Shown: positions 25,831 to 35,353, numbered from the stretch's first letter. The stretch is DNA of 64,000 nt from Rhizobium sp. (GCA_027533385.1 JAPZUE010000038.1:1-64000); one strand, 5' to 3'. The notes: generated from the letters alone by a model not told the origin. A program made the numbers and translations.

Positions 25831-26595
25831 TTACCCCGGCACGAATGAGATTTTAATCGCCGACATGTGCTCCGGCGCATGTGAAAGATCGACCTTCAAC
25901 GTCATCGGCTTGGCGTGAAATGTCGATGCGGTGAGTTGCAAATGAAGCTCGTCATGACTGACCGATTTGACAACAGCTGCCGTCGTACCATCGCGTGCCT
26001 CAATACCGGGGCCCTTGAGCAAGTCTTTGGTTTTCCCCTTCTCGGCAGACTGTGCCGTCACTACAGAGTAGTATTTCCGGACCGCCAAGTAGGAGTGTCC
26101 GGTCAGCTTCTGGACGGCCGAGATTGACGGGGGCCGCCCATGACGTTCGTGTAGCAGCTCTACCGCAGCCAAAACGTTGGTCTTTACGTGTTGCCGCGTT
26201 TTGATCTTCGCAATTGCAGTGGTCATGGTCACTTCTTCCTTGTCCATAACGCGCCGTTCCTCGGCGACCGTTGATGTGAAATTTTTGTGTACGGCAGCCC
26301 CATCGAGACTGACGCCGAGCCGCTTAAGCGCTTGCCTGGCTTGGGTGTGAGAGAGCCCCATGCCCGAGGCAAAACTCTGCAAGTTCATCCCGCACTCGAC
26401 AGCCATTTCTGCGATCTCATATCTGAGCTGAGGCTTATTCTTCCTGCCTGCGTGCACCGCTGCATCACTCAGCCGCCGATAATCGGCCATTGCGTCCCAC
26501 AATTCTCGACGTGTCCTGGGGCTTTGGCGAAAGAGTGCCGGAGCGATGCTGGCACTAATCGTGGACTTGCTATGTTTCCGCAGCGCTTCCCTCAT
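25831..26595 (-). CDS. Putative DNA-binding protein, unknown
   Basis: 254 residues starting in an ATGA overlap with the upstream gene. Two helix-turn-helix-like parts are visible: AVECGMNLQSFASGMGLSHT with QARQALKRLGVSL (about 67-97), and RHGRPPSISAVQKLTGHSYL with AVRKYYSV (about 150-178). It is basic overall. A regulator or small replication/partition protein is plausible. No family named. Confidence 0.58.
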   Translation of the reverse strand: MREALRKHSKSTISASIAPALFRQSPRTRRELWDAMADYRRLSDAAVHAGRKNKPQLRYEIAEMAVECGMNLQSFASGMGLSHTQARQALKRLGVSLDGAAVHKNFTSTVAEERRVMDKEEVTMTTAIAKIKTRQHVKTNVLAAVELLHERHGRPPSISAVQKLTGHSYLAVRKYYSVVTAQSAEKGKTKDLLKGPGIEARDGTTAAVVKSVSHDELHLQLTASTFHAKPMTLKVDLSHAPEHMSAIKISFVPG

Positions 26596-26861
26596 GCTTT
26601 CACCCTTCGTTTCGAAACCGTCGCTAAGTGCGGTTTGCCCTTCGCAAGGACATAATATCCACGCTCGCAGAGTTTGCGGCCAGCATTGAGGCTGTTCGCC
26701 ACGGCGGTGTAGGTCCGAATTGGGGGGGAGCAGTTGTCTCCGAGCACATCAACCAAACAGAGAAATCTGCCGTCCGGGTCGTCCGGAATCCTCACGCAAA
26801 CAAGCTCGATTTGGTCTGAAGCGCGGCACACGCCCTGCTCCCAATAGAATTTCGTTCTCAT
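26592..26861 (-). CDS. Small unknown protein
   Basis: 89 residues, first gene of the leftward run 26861 to 24783, with an AGGAAAAAAAGG purine tract directly before ATG. It contains IELVCVRIPDDPDGRFLCLV and ends with a basic KRRVKA tail. Coupled by ATGA to the next gene. Function unknown. Confidence 0.58.
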   Translation of the reverse strand: MRTKFYWEQGVCRASDQIELVCVRIPDDPDGRFLCLVDVLGDNCSPPIRTYTAVANSLNAGRKLCERGYYVLAKGKPHLATVSKRRVKA

Positions 26862-27116
26862 CCTTTTTTTCCTCTACTTTGAGAAAAACGGGCAGCCAGA
26901 GATTCCTCTCTAGGTTGTGTTTGGGCCCACACTGCCCGTATCCTATGGTTTGATGTCGAGCTTTTATCGCTTCGACGGACACGTCACCGAATACATCGGT
27001 CCCAGCTTGGACTGCATAAGCGACATCGCGTGAGCAACTCAGAATTCGCGGTTGTGCCCTGAGACCAGCTAGGTGAGTGACCTACTCGCCAGCTTGCTGG
27101 AGATTTTCTACGCGGG

Positions 27117-27635
27117 TCATGGATTGAGCCCCATATCCCCCAAGGCAGAGCCCAATTCCTGGAGAGCCCAAGCCATTCGGCACGCCTCCTCATGGTCCCC
27201 TGCAAAGGCTCTCAGTGCACCTACTGAGGAACGCAGTGCCAGTACGGCGAGGGCCTCTGCCAGCGGAGCCTTCAGCCCAATTTCGAGGCTGTACGTCATC
27301 TCGTTCTGCCATTCCATGCGACGGCGAAAGGAGCGCTGCTGCTCGGTCTCGGCTTCCTCGCGCAGCCTCTTGTCCGCAAGGTCGCGCTCTAGCCAAGCTG
27401 CGTATTTTGACACGGGCCGGAAATGCACAACCGTCCGCTTCTGCACCTCGTCAAGCAGTGACCAGGCGTCTTCGTCCGCGAAGGCAACATTGTTGAGGCC
27501 GATACCTGCGATCAGGCCGGTGGCGGCCCGAACGGTGGTCGATCCCGTGATTGTCCCGGGCGCAGCACCATTTAAAAGTTCTTCGAACTTACTGGCGATT
27601 TGCCGGAACATCGGGTTCAAACAAATGTCTCTCAT
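27117..27635 (-). CDS. Unknown helical protein
   Basis: 172 residues from ATG 27635, preceded by AGGAAGG. Rich in Ala, Leu, Glu and Arg. A central charged segment (ERDLADKRLREEAETEQQRS) suggests a coiled coil. The tail is Gly/Leu-rich (LQELGSALGDMGL). It follows the 27752-28138 gene by 116 bp. No family recognised. Confidence 0.55.
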   Translation of the reverse strand: MRDICLNPMFRQIASKFEELLNGAAPGTITGSTTVRAATGLIAGIGLNNVAFADEDAWSLLDEVQKRTVVHFRPVSKYAAWLERDLADKRLREEAETEQQRSFRRRMEWQNEMTYSLEIGLKAPLAEALAVLALRSSVGALRAFAGDHEEACRMAWALQELGSALGDMGLNP

Positions 27636-27751
27636 GAGAGTCCTTCCTAAATTTTGGGCAAAGCTCCGCCGCCGTTGGCAAACGGAAGCTTTGCGACTTT
27701 CTATGGTTTGGGGTGTTTTCAAACCGCCAGCGCGGTCGGATTGCTCGCGGC

Positions 27752-28138
27752 TCAGGCCACGTTAATCGCCGTAGTGATTTCGGCTTCTGAATAGAGTTGC
27801 TTCGCCAGTCGACCGTGGCCGAAGAATTCGACTATCTCCGGTTCGGTTTCACAGACGATGCCTTCATGCTGGTCCTCCTCACCCTGCCATTGGGTACGTT
27901 CGATGCGCTCTGCCACAAGCTTGCCGCCCTTGGTGCGATACAGCTTGAGGACAGTCCATCGTCCGGTCGAGCCTGAAAAGTCGGGATGGCCGCGATCTCC
28001 GAAACTACGTGCCGATGCGATCTGAACGCCAGTGAACGTAAGAGCGGGTTCACCGTCTCGCTCAACAGTCAGTTTTGTCCAGCTCAGCTCGGCTTCGGGG
28101 ATCGTCGATGCCTTCAGTTCAGTCACTTCGTTACTCAT
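27752..28138 (-). CDS. Unknown protein
   Basis: 128 residues with AAAGG before ATG 28138. Beta-rich and acidic (LSWTKLTVERDGEPALTFTG; RWTVLKLYRTKGGKLVAERI), resembling a compact sheet protein. No cysteine motif or membrane segment. Function unknown. Confidence 0.55.
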   Translation of the reverse strand: MSNEVTELKASTIPEAELSWTKLTVERDGEPALTFTGVQIASARSFGDRGHPDFSGSTGRWTVLKLYRTKGGKLVAERIERTQWQGEEDQHEGIVCETEPEIVEFFGHGRLAKQLYSEAEITTAINVA

Positions 28139-28571
28139 TACATACCTTTCTAAAGTTGCAGGTGTGCATCAGCCATAGCTTCTGCGCTCCCGCCGTTTGG
28201 CAGGTTACATTTCCACCTAGTTGTCGTTGGTCGTTTAGGGTCGCTGACGTTGACCAGGTCGTCCGCGTCAAGTGTGAGGCCTCAAGACTGTCGTCCCAGC
28301 CGCCTCGCTCTTGTTCAAATAACATACGTCCTCGGAGGAGATTTACAATATCACCCCTTTCGCTAAGCCATTGACGTGTCAAAGGAATTCGAGAGAAAAA
28401 TCCCGAAAGAATGGATGGAAATTTTGAGCGTAATTCCTTGTGCAATTCCTTGTGGGGAACGCTCTTCGAAAGACCGGCCACAGAGATTAGTTCTGAAAAA
28501 TCAAACAGATAGGCAATTTTACCAAGCGCATTTATTAATTTTTCGGGCCAAACTCCTTTGGGCAGCACCAC
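28131..28571 (-). CDS. Doubtful reading frame, unknown
   Basis: 146 residues from GTG 28571. It overlaps the next gene by 8 bp, as coupled genes do here. The middle (HKELRSKFPSILSGFFSRIP) looks coding, but there is no clear ribosome site and the last 50 residues are irregular. It may be a remnant. Confidence 0.3.
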   Translation of the reverse strand: MVLPKGVWPEKLINALGKIAYLFDFSELISVAGLSKSVPHKELHKELRSKFPSILSGFFSRIPLTRQWLSERGDIVNLLRGRMLFEQERGGWDDSLEASHLTRTTWSTSATLNDQRQLGGNVTCQTAGAQKLWLMHTCNFRKVCNE

Positions 28572-28909
28572 GAAAATTCTATTTTATATAATTATTTCAA
28601 GCACTAAATTGCTTAACGACGCCGTATTACTCTGCAAGAAACAAGCAACGAACAATAATGCATCTTCTGTTCTAACGGATTGAAATTATGGTTAATTTTA
28701 TCCTAAGTCTTGGAAGATGTGTGCCCAAAAAAGACACAAACGGGACCCTGCCCTTGCTGGTGCGCGTACCGTATGCTGCCGGAAATGTGCGGGACGCATA
28801 ACGCCTCGTCGGCTTCAGCGACAGAACAAAGCTCGATCCTCAACAAGCAGCGAAGCGAATTACACAGGAAGGTCGGTGCCTCGCCGGTCCGGGCATGGGA
28901 CCTAGGCGC
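28572..28909. other. AT-rich gene-free stretch
   Basis: About 340 bp, visibly AT-rich to 28710. No supported gene on either strand. It separates the unknown cassette from the end of umuC. Confidence 0.5.
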
Positions 28910-30193
28910 TCAGTAGGATCGCGCAATCGGAAGGTCACTGATCCTGGTGGTGTAGCGTGGCGATCTCATATCGGCTTTCGTTGCAAAGGGTGGCGTGAAG
29001 CCCTCGCTCGCCAGGATCATGGTCGTCTTGCCCCATCGATCATTCACGACATCGAGGGCGGCGGAGAGCTTCGCTGACCGTTCCTGCTGGTGAGCAAACA
29101 GATCGACCGGAGCCAGTCCCTCAGGAACGAGGTCGTCCAGCATGACCCCGGCTTTCGTGTAAGCGAATCCATTGCCGGAAGGATCGCCTTTCCATCCCTT
29201 CTCAGCACATCGAAGAGCCGCCTGCACCAAGGCAAGGGTGGAATTAGAAGGTGGTGAGAGTTTAGCCGTTCTCGACACGCTGTCGCGGGCAGTGTTGTTG
29301 AACGGGTTGGTATGAAAGAATACCGTCAGATGACTGGCGACCAGACCATGACGCCGAAGCTTTTCCGCAGCTCGGGTAGCGTGGGAAGTGATCGCTTGCT
29401 GCAGGACCGGCAAGGACGTCATCGGGGTTCCGGCCGACCGGGTGACCGCCATGCCCTTCCGCTGCGGCTCAACGTCCTGGATGTCGATGCAAGGGATGCC
29501 CTGCAGCTCGGCCACGGTACGTTCGAGAACCACGGTCCCAATCTTCCTCGCCAATGGCAGCGGCATGTCGCGCAGCTGGGCCACCGTCCTGATCCCGATC
29601 TCGTGCAGCTTGATCGTCGTCCGGCGGCCGACACCCCAGACCTCCGACACGTCGATCTTCGCCATGCATACATCTCGTATCGTAGGATCGAGGAGCGAGC
29701 AGACGCCACCGAACATCGGGTTCCGTTTGGCAATGTAGTTCGCGAATTTCGCCAAGGTCTTCGTGCTGCCGATCCCAACGCAGGTCGGGATGCCGACGGC
29801 CTGGCGCACGGTCGCCCGCATCTCGGCCGCGTGATCCAGCATCTTTCCCCCGAATCCGGAGAGATCGACGAAGGTCTCGTCAATTGAATAGATTTCGGTG
29901 ACCGGCGAGAAGTCGGCAATGGTCGAAGCGACGCGACGGCTGATGTCGCCGTACAGGGTGTAGTTGGACGAAAACAGTCGGATTCCGTGCTCTTTGGTCT
30001 TCTGCCTGAAATGGTGTGCCGGTTCGCCCATTTTTATCCCGAGCGCCTTTGCCTCTTGGGACCGGGCGACGGCACAGCCATCATTGTTGCTGAGCACGAC
30101 AACGGGCTTGTCCCGCAGTCTGGGATCAAACAGGCGTTCGCAAGAGACATAGAAATTGTTGCAGTCGATCAATGCAATCGGGCGCTCGGCCAT
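28910..30193 (-). CDS. umuC: Y-family translesion polymerase, UmuC type
   Basis: 427 residues from ATG 30193. Palm motifs are [18 protein letters not shown] (about 6-23) and [12 protein letters not shown], with the catalytic acidic residues present. Helix-hairpin-helix [18 protein letters not shown] and the little-finger domain follow. Full length for the family. It starts 5 bp after umuD, under a common SOS promoter with the small gene at 30649. The product should form a Pol V-like polymerase with cleaved UmuD and raise damage tolerance and mutation of host or island. Confidence 0.94.
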   Translation of the reverse strand: MAERPIALIDCNNFYVSCERLFDPRLRDKPVVVLSNNDGCAVARSQEAKALGIKMGEPAHHFRQKTKEHGIRLFSSNYTLYGDISRRVASTIADFSPVTEIYSIDETFVDLSGFGGKMLDHAAEMRATVRQAVGIPTCVGIGSTKTLAKFANYIAKRNPMFGGVCSLLDPTIRDVCMAKIDVSEVWGVGRRTTIKLHEIGIRTVAQLRDMPLPLARKIGTVVLERTVAELQGIPCIDIQDVEPQRKGMAVTRSAGTPMTSLPVLQQAITSHATRAAEKLRRHGLVASHLTVFFHTNPFNNTARDSVSRTAKLSPPSNSTLALVQAALRCAEKGWKGDPSGNGFAYTKAGVMLDDLVPEGLAPVDLFAHQQERSAKLSAALDVVNDRWGKTTMILASEGFTPPFATKADMRSPRYTTRISDLPIARSY

Positions 30194-30198
30194 GGAAT

Positions 30199-30642
30199 TC
30201 ACTCCACGGGATAACGGCGAGCAATGCCAGCTACTACCCCCCAAAACTCAGTATTTTCCGTCACTGGTAGCGCCGGATATCGCTCGGTCGATCTGGCTTC
30301 CAACCACAATCGGCCTTCACGCTTCACCAGCATTTTGAGCAACATGTCGTTGTCGTAGACGGCAAGAACGATGCGACCAGGCGTTGCCTTGCCTGCCTTG
30401 TCGATAGCAACCCAATCTCCGTCCATGATCCCTTCAAGACAAAGGGAATTTCCAGCGACGCGCCACCAGAAAGTCGAGTGTTCGTGTCGGACGATCCATG
30501 AGATGATGTCGACGGTATCTTCGAGATCGTCACCGGCTGGACTGGGAAAGCCAGCGGAAACCGTCAGGCCAAATGTCTTCACCTCGCGGATGACAGTCGA
30601 GACTGGGATAGGTGTGAGCATAGAGCTGAAGGCGCTGCGCAT
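30199..30642 (-). CDS. umuD: UmuD-like S24 auto-peptidase
   Basis: 147 residues. Cleavage site region [11 protein letters not shown] (A-G bond, about residues 30-31), catalytic Ser in [11 protein letters not shown] (S replaces the usual GDSM context) and Lys in [11 protein letters not shown]. It lacks a LexA DNA-binding domain, so it is the UmuD form that is cut during SOS. ATG 30642 is used; ATG 30621 is possible. It precedes umuC by 5 bp. Confidence 0.92.
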   Translation of the reverse strand: MRSAFSSMLTPIPVSTVIREVKTFGLTVSAGFPSPAGDDLEDTVDIISWIVRHEHSTFWWRVAGNSLCLEGIMDGDWVAIDKAGKATPGRIVLAVYDNDMLLKMLVKREGRLWLEARSTERYPALPVTENTEFWGVVAGIARRYPVE

Positions 30643-30648
30643 ATAGCC

Positions 30649-30870
30649 TCAATCTCGGTCGTAGCTCGGCCGCCAGCCGCGAGTGAAACCTGTGCTCATC
30701 GCGGTTTCCGTGACCTGGAGCTGCTTCCGGAGGTGGCCGCAATCCTGCAGCAAGGTCGCAATAGCTGCACGGGCGTCGCCTTGATGCCAGCTCAACACCA
30801 TTTCCACATCGTCATCAGCTTTCGGCGCGTCAGTAGCAGGTGCTGATTTCATTCGGACCTCGGCAGACAA
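30649..30870 (-). CDS. Small protein of the umuDC operon
   Basis: 73 residues. The segment ALSWHQGDARAAIATLLQDC is preceded by acidic residues, and the end GFTRGWRPSYDRD is of the type I recall from small proteins encoded before rhizobial umuD. It lies 6 bp before umuD and 75 bp after the SOS box, so it is the first gene of the SOS operon. Its role is unknown; a polymerase-accessory or SOS-modulating function is a guess. Confidence 0.65.
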   Translation of the reverse strand: MSAEVRMKSAPATDAPKADDDVEMVLSWHQGDARAAIATLLQDCGHLRKQLQVTETAMSTGFTRGWRPSYDRD

Positions 30871-30945
30871 GATTCACCGTTCACGCCAACCGCGTGTTCG
30901 CTGAAGCATATGGATCGTGGATTGCCGCCTTCATGGCGGGCGAAT

Positions 30946-30960
30946 GTTCCTAATATGTTC
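30946..30960 (-). promoter_or_regulatory. LexA (SOS) box, GTTC-N7-GTTC
   Basis: The exact alphaproteobacterial LexA motif GTTC-N7-GTTC stands 75 bp before the small gene that leads into umuDC. It should repress the operon until DNA damage. The motif reads on the + strand but LexA sites work in both directions, so the divergent gene pair starting at 31069 could also be affected. Confidence 0.85.
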
Positions 30961-31068
30961 TCATGCTCAGAGGAGTCAATATCGAAATCGGGTGGAGGGC
31001 TTGTCCACGTCTAAGGTATCGTATCTTCTACGACCATCGAGCGAGGAGTTGGGAAAAGCGCGCGCGAA

Positions 31069-31338
31069 ATGATGTGGGGTCTATTCGTGATCGGTGTCGT
31101 CGCCGCTGCGATCTCTGGCCAAGTGATCGATCTCACCTCAGTGAACTGGCGGATGGTGGAAGTTGCCACGATCATGACGGGTGCCACGGCCTTGGTATCG
31201 GCCATCGGTGACGTTCGTCGGGCAATCGCCGGTAACGAGCTTGCCAGCCGCAGACCGCGCGTCTGGTCTCAAGTCCTCGTCCTGCAGTCCATTGCCCCAA
31301 GTCGGGAGCAAGCAATCTTCACCAGTATAAAGCTGTGA
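31069..31338 (+). CDS. Small membrane protein, unknown
   Basis: 89 residues from ATG 31069 (a second ATG follows at 31072). The N-terminal helix WGLFVIGVVAAAISGQVIDL and a second hydrophobic segment ATIMTGATALVSAIG are likely membrane-spanning. The nearest purine tract is about 20 bp upstream, so the start is uncertain. It overlaps the next gene as GTGA. About 108 bp from the SOS box of the divergent umuDC operon. Confidence 0.5.
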   Translation: MMWGLFVIGVVAAAISGQVIDLTSVNWRMVEVATIMTGATALVSAIGDVRRAIAGNELASRRPRVWSQVLVLQSIAPSREQAIFTSIKL

Positions 31339-31628
31339 GGCTTTGGTTTCAGCAGGTCCGCGACAGCGCCTTACGGCAAGCTGACGAACCGAAGCTGCTC
31401 ATTCCAGCTCAGCCGCCGTTCCCTGCTGACATCGATGATCTGGAAATAGTGGCACTTCACCGTGAAGTGCAGGATGCTCTGGATGGGCACGATAAGGCAG
31501 TGGCGGAATTCGTGGAAAAGAAGAAACGAACAGAAAAAGGTGGATTGGAAGAGACGCTCATGTGGATGTCGCCTGTGCTCTTGACCGTTGCGATCTCGCT
31601 TTCACTGTTCAAGGCGCTATATCAGTAG
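31335..31628 (+). CDS. Small membrane protein, partner of 31069 gene
   Basis: 97 residues from GTG 31335 in a GTGA overlap. A soluble, acidic N-terminal part with a Lys-rich helix (EFVEKKKRTEKGG) is followed by a C-terminal membrane helix (LMWMSPVLLTVAISLSLF). The two genes look like a two-component membrane assembly. Function unknown. Confidence 0.5.
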   Translation: MRLWFQQVRDSALRQADEPKLLIPAQPPFPADIDDLEIVALHREVQDALDGHDKAVAEFVEKKKRTEKGGLEETLMWMSPVLLTVAISLSLFKALYQ

Positions 31629-31641
31629 CTGCCGACACCTC

Positions 31642-32310
31642 TCAAAGCGGATTGATCGCCGTCGCTTCCTGGAACTGCGAGCTGTTGACACCCCGGCTGA
31701 CCCGATGGAACTGGAGCTGGCCGTCGAGATCGTGCTTCAGCAACTCGGTTGCCTCAGGAACGGTCGAGTCGGCTGACAGCCAGGCATCGTAGAATTCAGG
31801 ATCGAGGATGACAGGCTGGCGGCTATGGAGCTGTTTCATGGGCTCCTCGGCCTCTGCCGTCAGGATCGTACAGCTCGTGATCCCGAGCTTGTCGTTGTGA
31901 GCCCACAACCCTGCGAACGAAAACGGAGTACGACCTGGCTGCACGATATACCAAGGGTCTTTCTTGCCATCCTCAGAATTGACGGTCCATTCGTAGAAAC
32001 CGTCGGCCGGGATCAGGCACCTGCGCGATTTGAAGGCATCACGAAATGCCGGTGTCGTGGGTGCTGTTTCGGATCGTGCATTGAATAGGGTCGCCTTTGG
32101 CATTTCCTTCGCCCAGAATGGCACGAGTCACCATCTCCCTTCATTGAGAATCTGCTTGCCGTCTGGATCGTGGTGGACGAACAGCACGTTCTGCGTGGGT
32201 GCAATATTGTATCTCGGCTCGGTGTTCCTGCCTTGATCCTGCTCCAATGTCAGGCTGTAGAGTCGATAAACCTCGGACCATGGTAGGTGATGGGTAAATC
32301 GTCCGCACAT
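31642..32310 (-). pseudogene. SRAP (YedK/HMCES-like) gene with nonsense codon
   Basis: The start MCGRF (catalytic Cys2, ATG 32310), NIAPTQ and later RRCLIPADGFYEW and MKQLHSRQPVIL are diagnostic of SRAP proteins, which crosslink to abasic sites in single-stranded DNA. At 32128-32130 a TGA stands where the family has Gly in RW-G-LVPFWA. GGA to TGA is a single-base change, and the frame continues intact on both sides. Otherwise full length at about 222 codons. Unless this is a sequencing error, the gene is inactivated. Confidence 0.85.
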
Positions 32311-32397
32311 GGGCTTTCTCGCCTTGATGCTGTCATCACAACCTAGCGTGACCGATACCATAAGCAATAGGGCCGTCGCTTGCAGAGCGTCCCGCCG

Positions 32398-33225
32398 TCA
32401 TTCGGTTTTCGGAAACCACGCGTCTACGTCGAGGTTCAGATCGGTTGACTGAAACATCGGCTTCGACATGCGTTCGTCGTATTTTGCCTGGGCCAGCTTG
32501 ACCGTCTCCAGAGCATCTTTTCCGCAGATCAGCTCAACCCGGTCGTGTATGGCAAAGTCTGCCATTGCCCCTTTGAACGGCTCCTCTACAAAAAGCTCGC
32601 GGCATACTTTTTCCTGAGGGACACAGCCTTGGTCCACCAAGAGCTTGACCATCGAAGGGTCTCGATAATGGTCAACAGGCTCGATACGGTCCGAACCGCC
32701 GAAGAAGATAAATTTCGTAGCTCTCAGACCGGATTTGCAGGCCATTGCGACTGTTTTCGTGTCACCGTTCGAAAGAGCTTGGCCGAAGCGTTCTTCGCTA
32801 ATCGAATATCCTCGTAGATCGTCGGTGGTCTCAACCAGCGTCTCCGTGTTCGCGGCGATCTTCTTCGTTTCGACATGAATGTCGTCGAGCTTGCCGATCA
32901 TCTCGCTCTGTAGTTTGCTGACGACTTCGAATTTCGATGCCAGGAATCCGTCGTTGCCTGGTGGTCCGTCGGGTGTCTCACTCATGAAATACAGGCTGGA
33001 GCCAGCCATGATCAGGCCGACGCCAAGCAACCCCTTCGTGACATCGCTGCGAAGGCTGAGTATGATCCAGGACACCAGTCCGAGGGCGAAAACTGCACCT
33101 CCTGCTAGGACGCCGTAGACGTTGGTCCCGGCCATCGGCGTTGCGATATCGTTGCATACGCCTATCAGTCCACCAAGCGCGCCAAAGGAAAGGTATTTTT
33201 CGAGTGGCTGAACGATGGCGCGCAT
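32398..33225 (-). CDS. Membrane protein of unknown function
   Basis: 275 residues from ATG 33225 with AAAGGA upstream. Two to three N-terminal membrane helices (ALGGLIGVCNDIATP; VLAGGAVFALGLVSWIIL; LLGVGLIMAGSSLYF) are followed by a coiled-coil segment (KLDDIHVETKKIAANTETLV) and a soluble domain of about 130 residues with five cysteines. It may be a sensor or effector in the membrane. No family recognised. Confidence 0.65.
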   Translation of the reverse strand: MRAIVQPLEKYLSFGALGGLIGVCNDIATPMAGTNVYGVLAGGAVFALGLVSWIILSLRSDVTKGLLGVGLIMAGSSLYFMSETPDGPPGNDGFLASKFEVVSKLQSEMIGKLDDIHVETKKIAANTETLVETTDDLRGYSISEERFGQALSNGDTKTVAMACKSGLRATKFIFFGGSDRIEPVDHYRDPSMVKLLVDQGCVPQEKVCRELFVEEPFKGAMADFAIHDRVELICGKDALETVKLAQAKYDERMSKPMFQSTDLNLDVDAWFPKTE

Positions 33226-33239
33226 AGGTGGTCCTTTTG

Positions 33240-33469
33240 AGAATACACAAAGGCTCATAGCAAGCGCCGGTTATCCGTTGCCTAATAACACGCCCTGAAG
33301 TTTTACTTATTTGACCAGCGGCACCATGGCCGTGGGTCAACTGCGATATCAGCAACACCCTCTCCATGTCCTTCCATAAAGGGTTCGGGATGCTCTCCTC
33401 GTCACTGGCCAGAACAATCTCGTCTTGGTTGAACGGGGGCCCTTCAACAGATACTACCAGGTGATGCAT
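33240..33469 (-). other. Possible remnant coding stretch
   Basis: From ATG 33469 a protein-like stretch (MHHLVVSVEGPPFNQDEIV...) runs for about 75 codons, then continues only as a shadow of the membrane-protein gene. It may be the decayed start of a gene. No motif recognised. Confidence 0.25.
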
Positions 33470-33526
33470 GTTGAACCGTCATGCACGTGTGGTAGTCTCT
33501 CTTAGAGCGCGACGGGGAGCATCAAA

Positions 33527-35353
33527 ATGGCGAGTGGTGTAGAGATCAGAAGCTTGGTGCTTGCCGCTCTTTTGGCTTGCCCGGTATGGGCCGAAGCACA
33601 AGGTGCTGATGCCGCCATCGCCGTAATCCAAGGAGCCAATCACAGGACGACCCTCCCCTTCAACACTGAAGTTTCGATCAGTGGCGTCGTGACTGGTTTT
33701 TTTGGCAGAGGGTTCTTCGTACAAACATCGCAGCCAGATAACGACCCGGCGACCTCCGAAGGAATTTTTGTTTTCCCGGGCAACTCCCCAACGTTTTCGA
33801 TACCGAAGCGCGGTGACACTGTTCGAGTAACGGGGAAGCCGGACGAGTTCCAGCCCTTCCCTGTTTTGCCCATCATGAGAACTCGGAAAGTTGCTATATG
33901 CGGCACGACCCACATCGACGAAGTCCAAAATGATGATCGAAAAAGCTTCCTTCCCATTACGCAGTTGGCTTCGATAACCACAGTCGAAGTTACCGGTACA
34001 GCTTCGCTTCCGACGCCGATCCCGTTCAATCCGCCAGGAGCAATTTCGGACATGGCCTTCGCGGACGTTCCGAATACCCCATTCAATCCCGCAAAACATC
34101 CACGGGACTATTTTGAATCGGTGGAAGGCATGCGTGTCGTGATTCCGGATGCCATTTCCGTCTCTCGTAAGGAACCCAAGTGGGAGACCTTTTGGGTAGT
34201 TTCGCAGACAGCTCTCGATGCCAGCGAGAAATCTGCCAACGGGCTGCCACTGAGCAAACCGGCACACATCTTTCCAGAGATCGTTGAAGTTCACCGCGCC
34301 AAGGATCAGCGGCCATTCGCTCCAGCCGTCGGCACGCGTCTCGGTGACCTTACCGGCATCATGAGTTATGAGAACGGTCGCTATATCGTCATCCTCGATG
34401 ACGTGATTGACGTCACGTCATTGCCGACTCCGGCACTGCCGGATGTACCATTGCCATCCTTCGGGGACGGCCTGCGGATTGCGACTTACAATGCCGAAAA
34501 CATGTCCGTCGCATCCGAGGGTGCCGCTGAGAAGTTTCGGCGGATTGCCGAGCAGATTGTAGGCTCCTTGAAATCTCCTACGATCATAGGCCTTCAGGAG
34601 GTTCAGGATGATGATGGACAAGGTGCGTCTCCAGCGACCACCGCGCAATTGACGGTGGAGACCCTGATCGCGGCAATCTCATCAGCCGGGGGGCCACAAT
34701 ACACCGCAGTCGCGCTCGACCCAGTCCTGCCGAATACAGACGGAGGCGCACCAGGGGGCAACATTCGCAATGTCTTTTTGATCCGCAGCGACGCGGGAGT
34801 CACGGTAAAATCATCCGAGCGTCTCTTCGATGGGCAAGATCGCTGTGATGGTGATGCAAACCCGTTTTCGAGCGCGCGGAAACCTCTGTTGGTTGAAGTC
34901 GAGATTGCTGGAAAGCCCTTCGTTCTCGTCAATCTGCATCTGTCGTCCAAACTCGGCGACGACGGCCTCTACACGAATGCTGAAGAGCCGAAACCGGCAA
35001 GTGAAGCTCGTCGGAAGCGGCAAGCCGAACATCTGGTGTCGGAGTTGGAACGCCGGTATGCGGCGACTTCGAGCACGATCATTTTAATGGGAGACTTTAA
35101 CGACCATGCTGATGCCGCAGCACTGGCACCGTTCCTCAATAGCGGCTTGAACTTTGAGTTCAAACGCGATGATCGCGGAGAGGCTTTTACGGCCTCCTAT
35201 TCATTCAATGGCGTTCGCGAGGCAATCGACCATTTCGTGATCGGCGGCGCTGAGATTAATGCGACTGCCACATATTTGAATCTGAACGCTGACGACTTGG
35301 ATCAGGTGAGCGATCACAATCCTGTAATGTTGGAAATCAAGCTAAAACCTTAG
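33527..35353 (+). CDS. Secreted endonuclease/exonuclease/phosphatase-fold nuclease
   Basis: 608 residues. Signal peptide MASGVEIRSLVLAALLACPV with cleavage near AEAQG. An OB-fold-like domain (SISGVVTGFFGRGFFVQT) as in secreted nucleases of the ExeM/NucH type is followed by an EEP catalytic domain: IATYNAEN (about 319), IGLQEVQDDDG, LVNLHLSSK, LMGDFNDHAD and a final VSDHNPVM. It probably degrades extracellular DNA or releases phosphate. Full length, single gene, 295 bp before the TIR operon. Confidence 0.88.
   Translation: MASGVEIRSLVLAALLACPVWAEAQGADAAIAVIQGANHRTTLPFNTEVSISGVVTGFFGRGFFVQTSQPDNDPATSEGIFVFPGNSPTFSIPKRGDTVRVTGKPDEFQPFPVLPIMRTRKVAICGTTHIDEVQNDDRKSFLPITQLASITTVEVTGTASLPTPIPFNPPGAISDMAFADVPNTPFNPAKHPRDYFESVEGMRVVIPDAISVSRKEPKWETFWVVSQTALDASEKSANGLPLSKPAHIFPEIVEVHRAKDQRPFAPAVGTRLGDLTGIMSYENGRYIVILDDVIDVTSLPTPALPDVPLPSFGDGLRIATYNAENMSVASEGAAEKFRRIAEQIVGSLKSPTIIGLQEVQDDDGQGASPATTAQLTVETLIAAISSAGGPQYTAVALDPVLPNTDGGAPGGNIRNVFLIRSDAGVTVKSSERLFDGQDRCDGDANPFSSARKPLLVEVEIAGKPFVLVNLHLSSKLGDDGLYTNAEEPKPASEARRKRQAEHLVSELERRYAATSSTIILMGDFNDHADAAALAPFLNSGLNFEFKRDDRGEAFTASYSFNGVREAIDHFVIGGAEINATATYLNLNADDLDQVSDHNPVMLEIKLKP

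Noticed and set aside
32978..33240. Continuation of the 33469 minus-strand frame
   Set aside because: Only the first part looks protein-like; the rest is a shifted reading of the membrane-protein gene.
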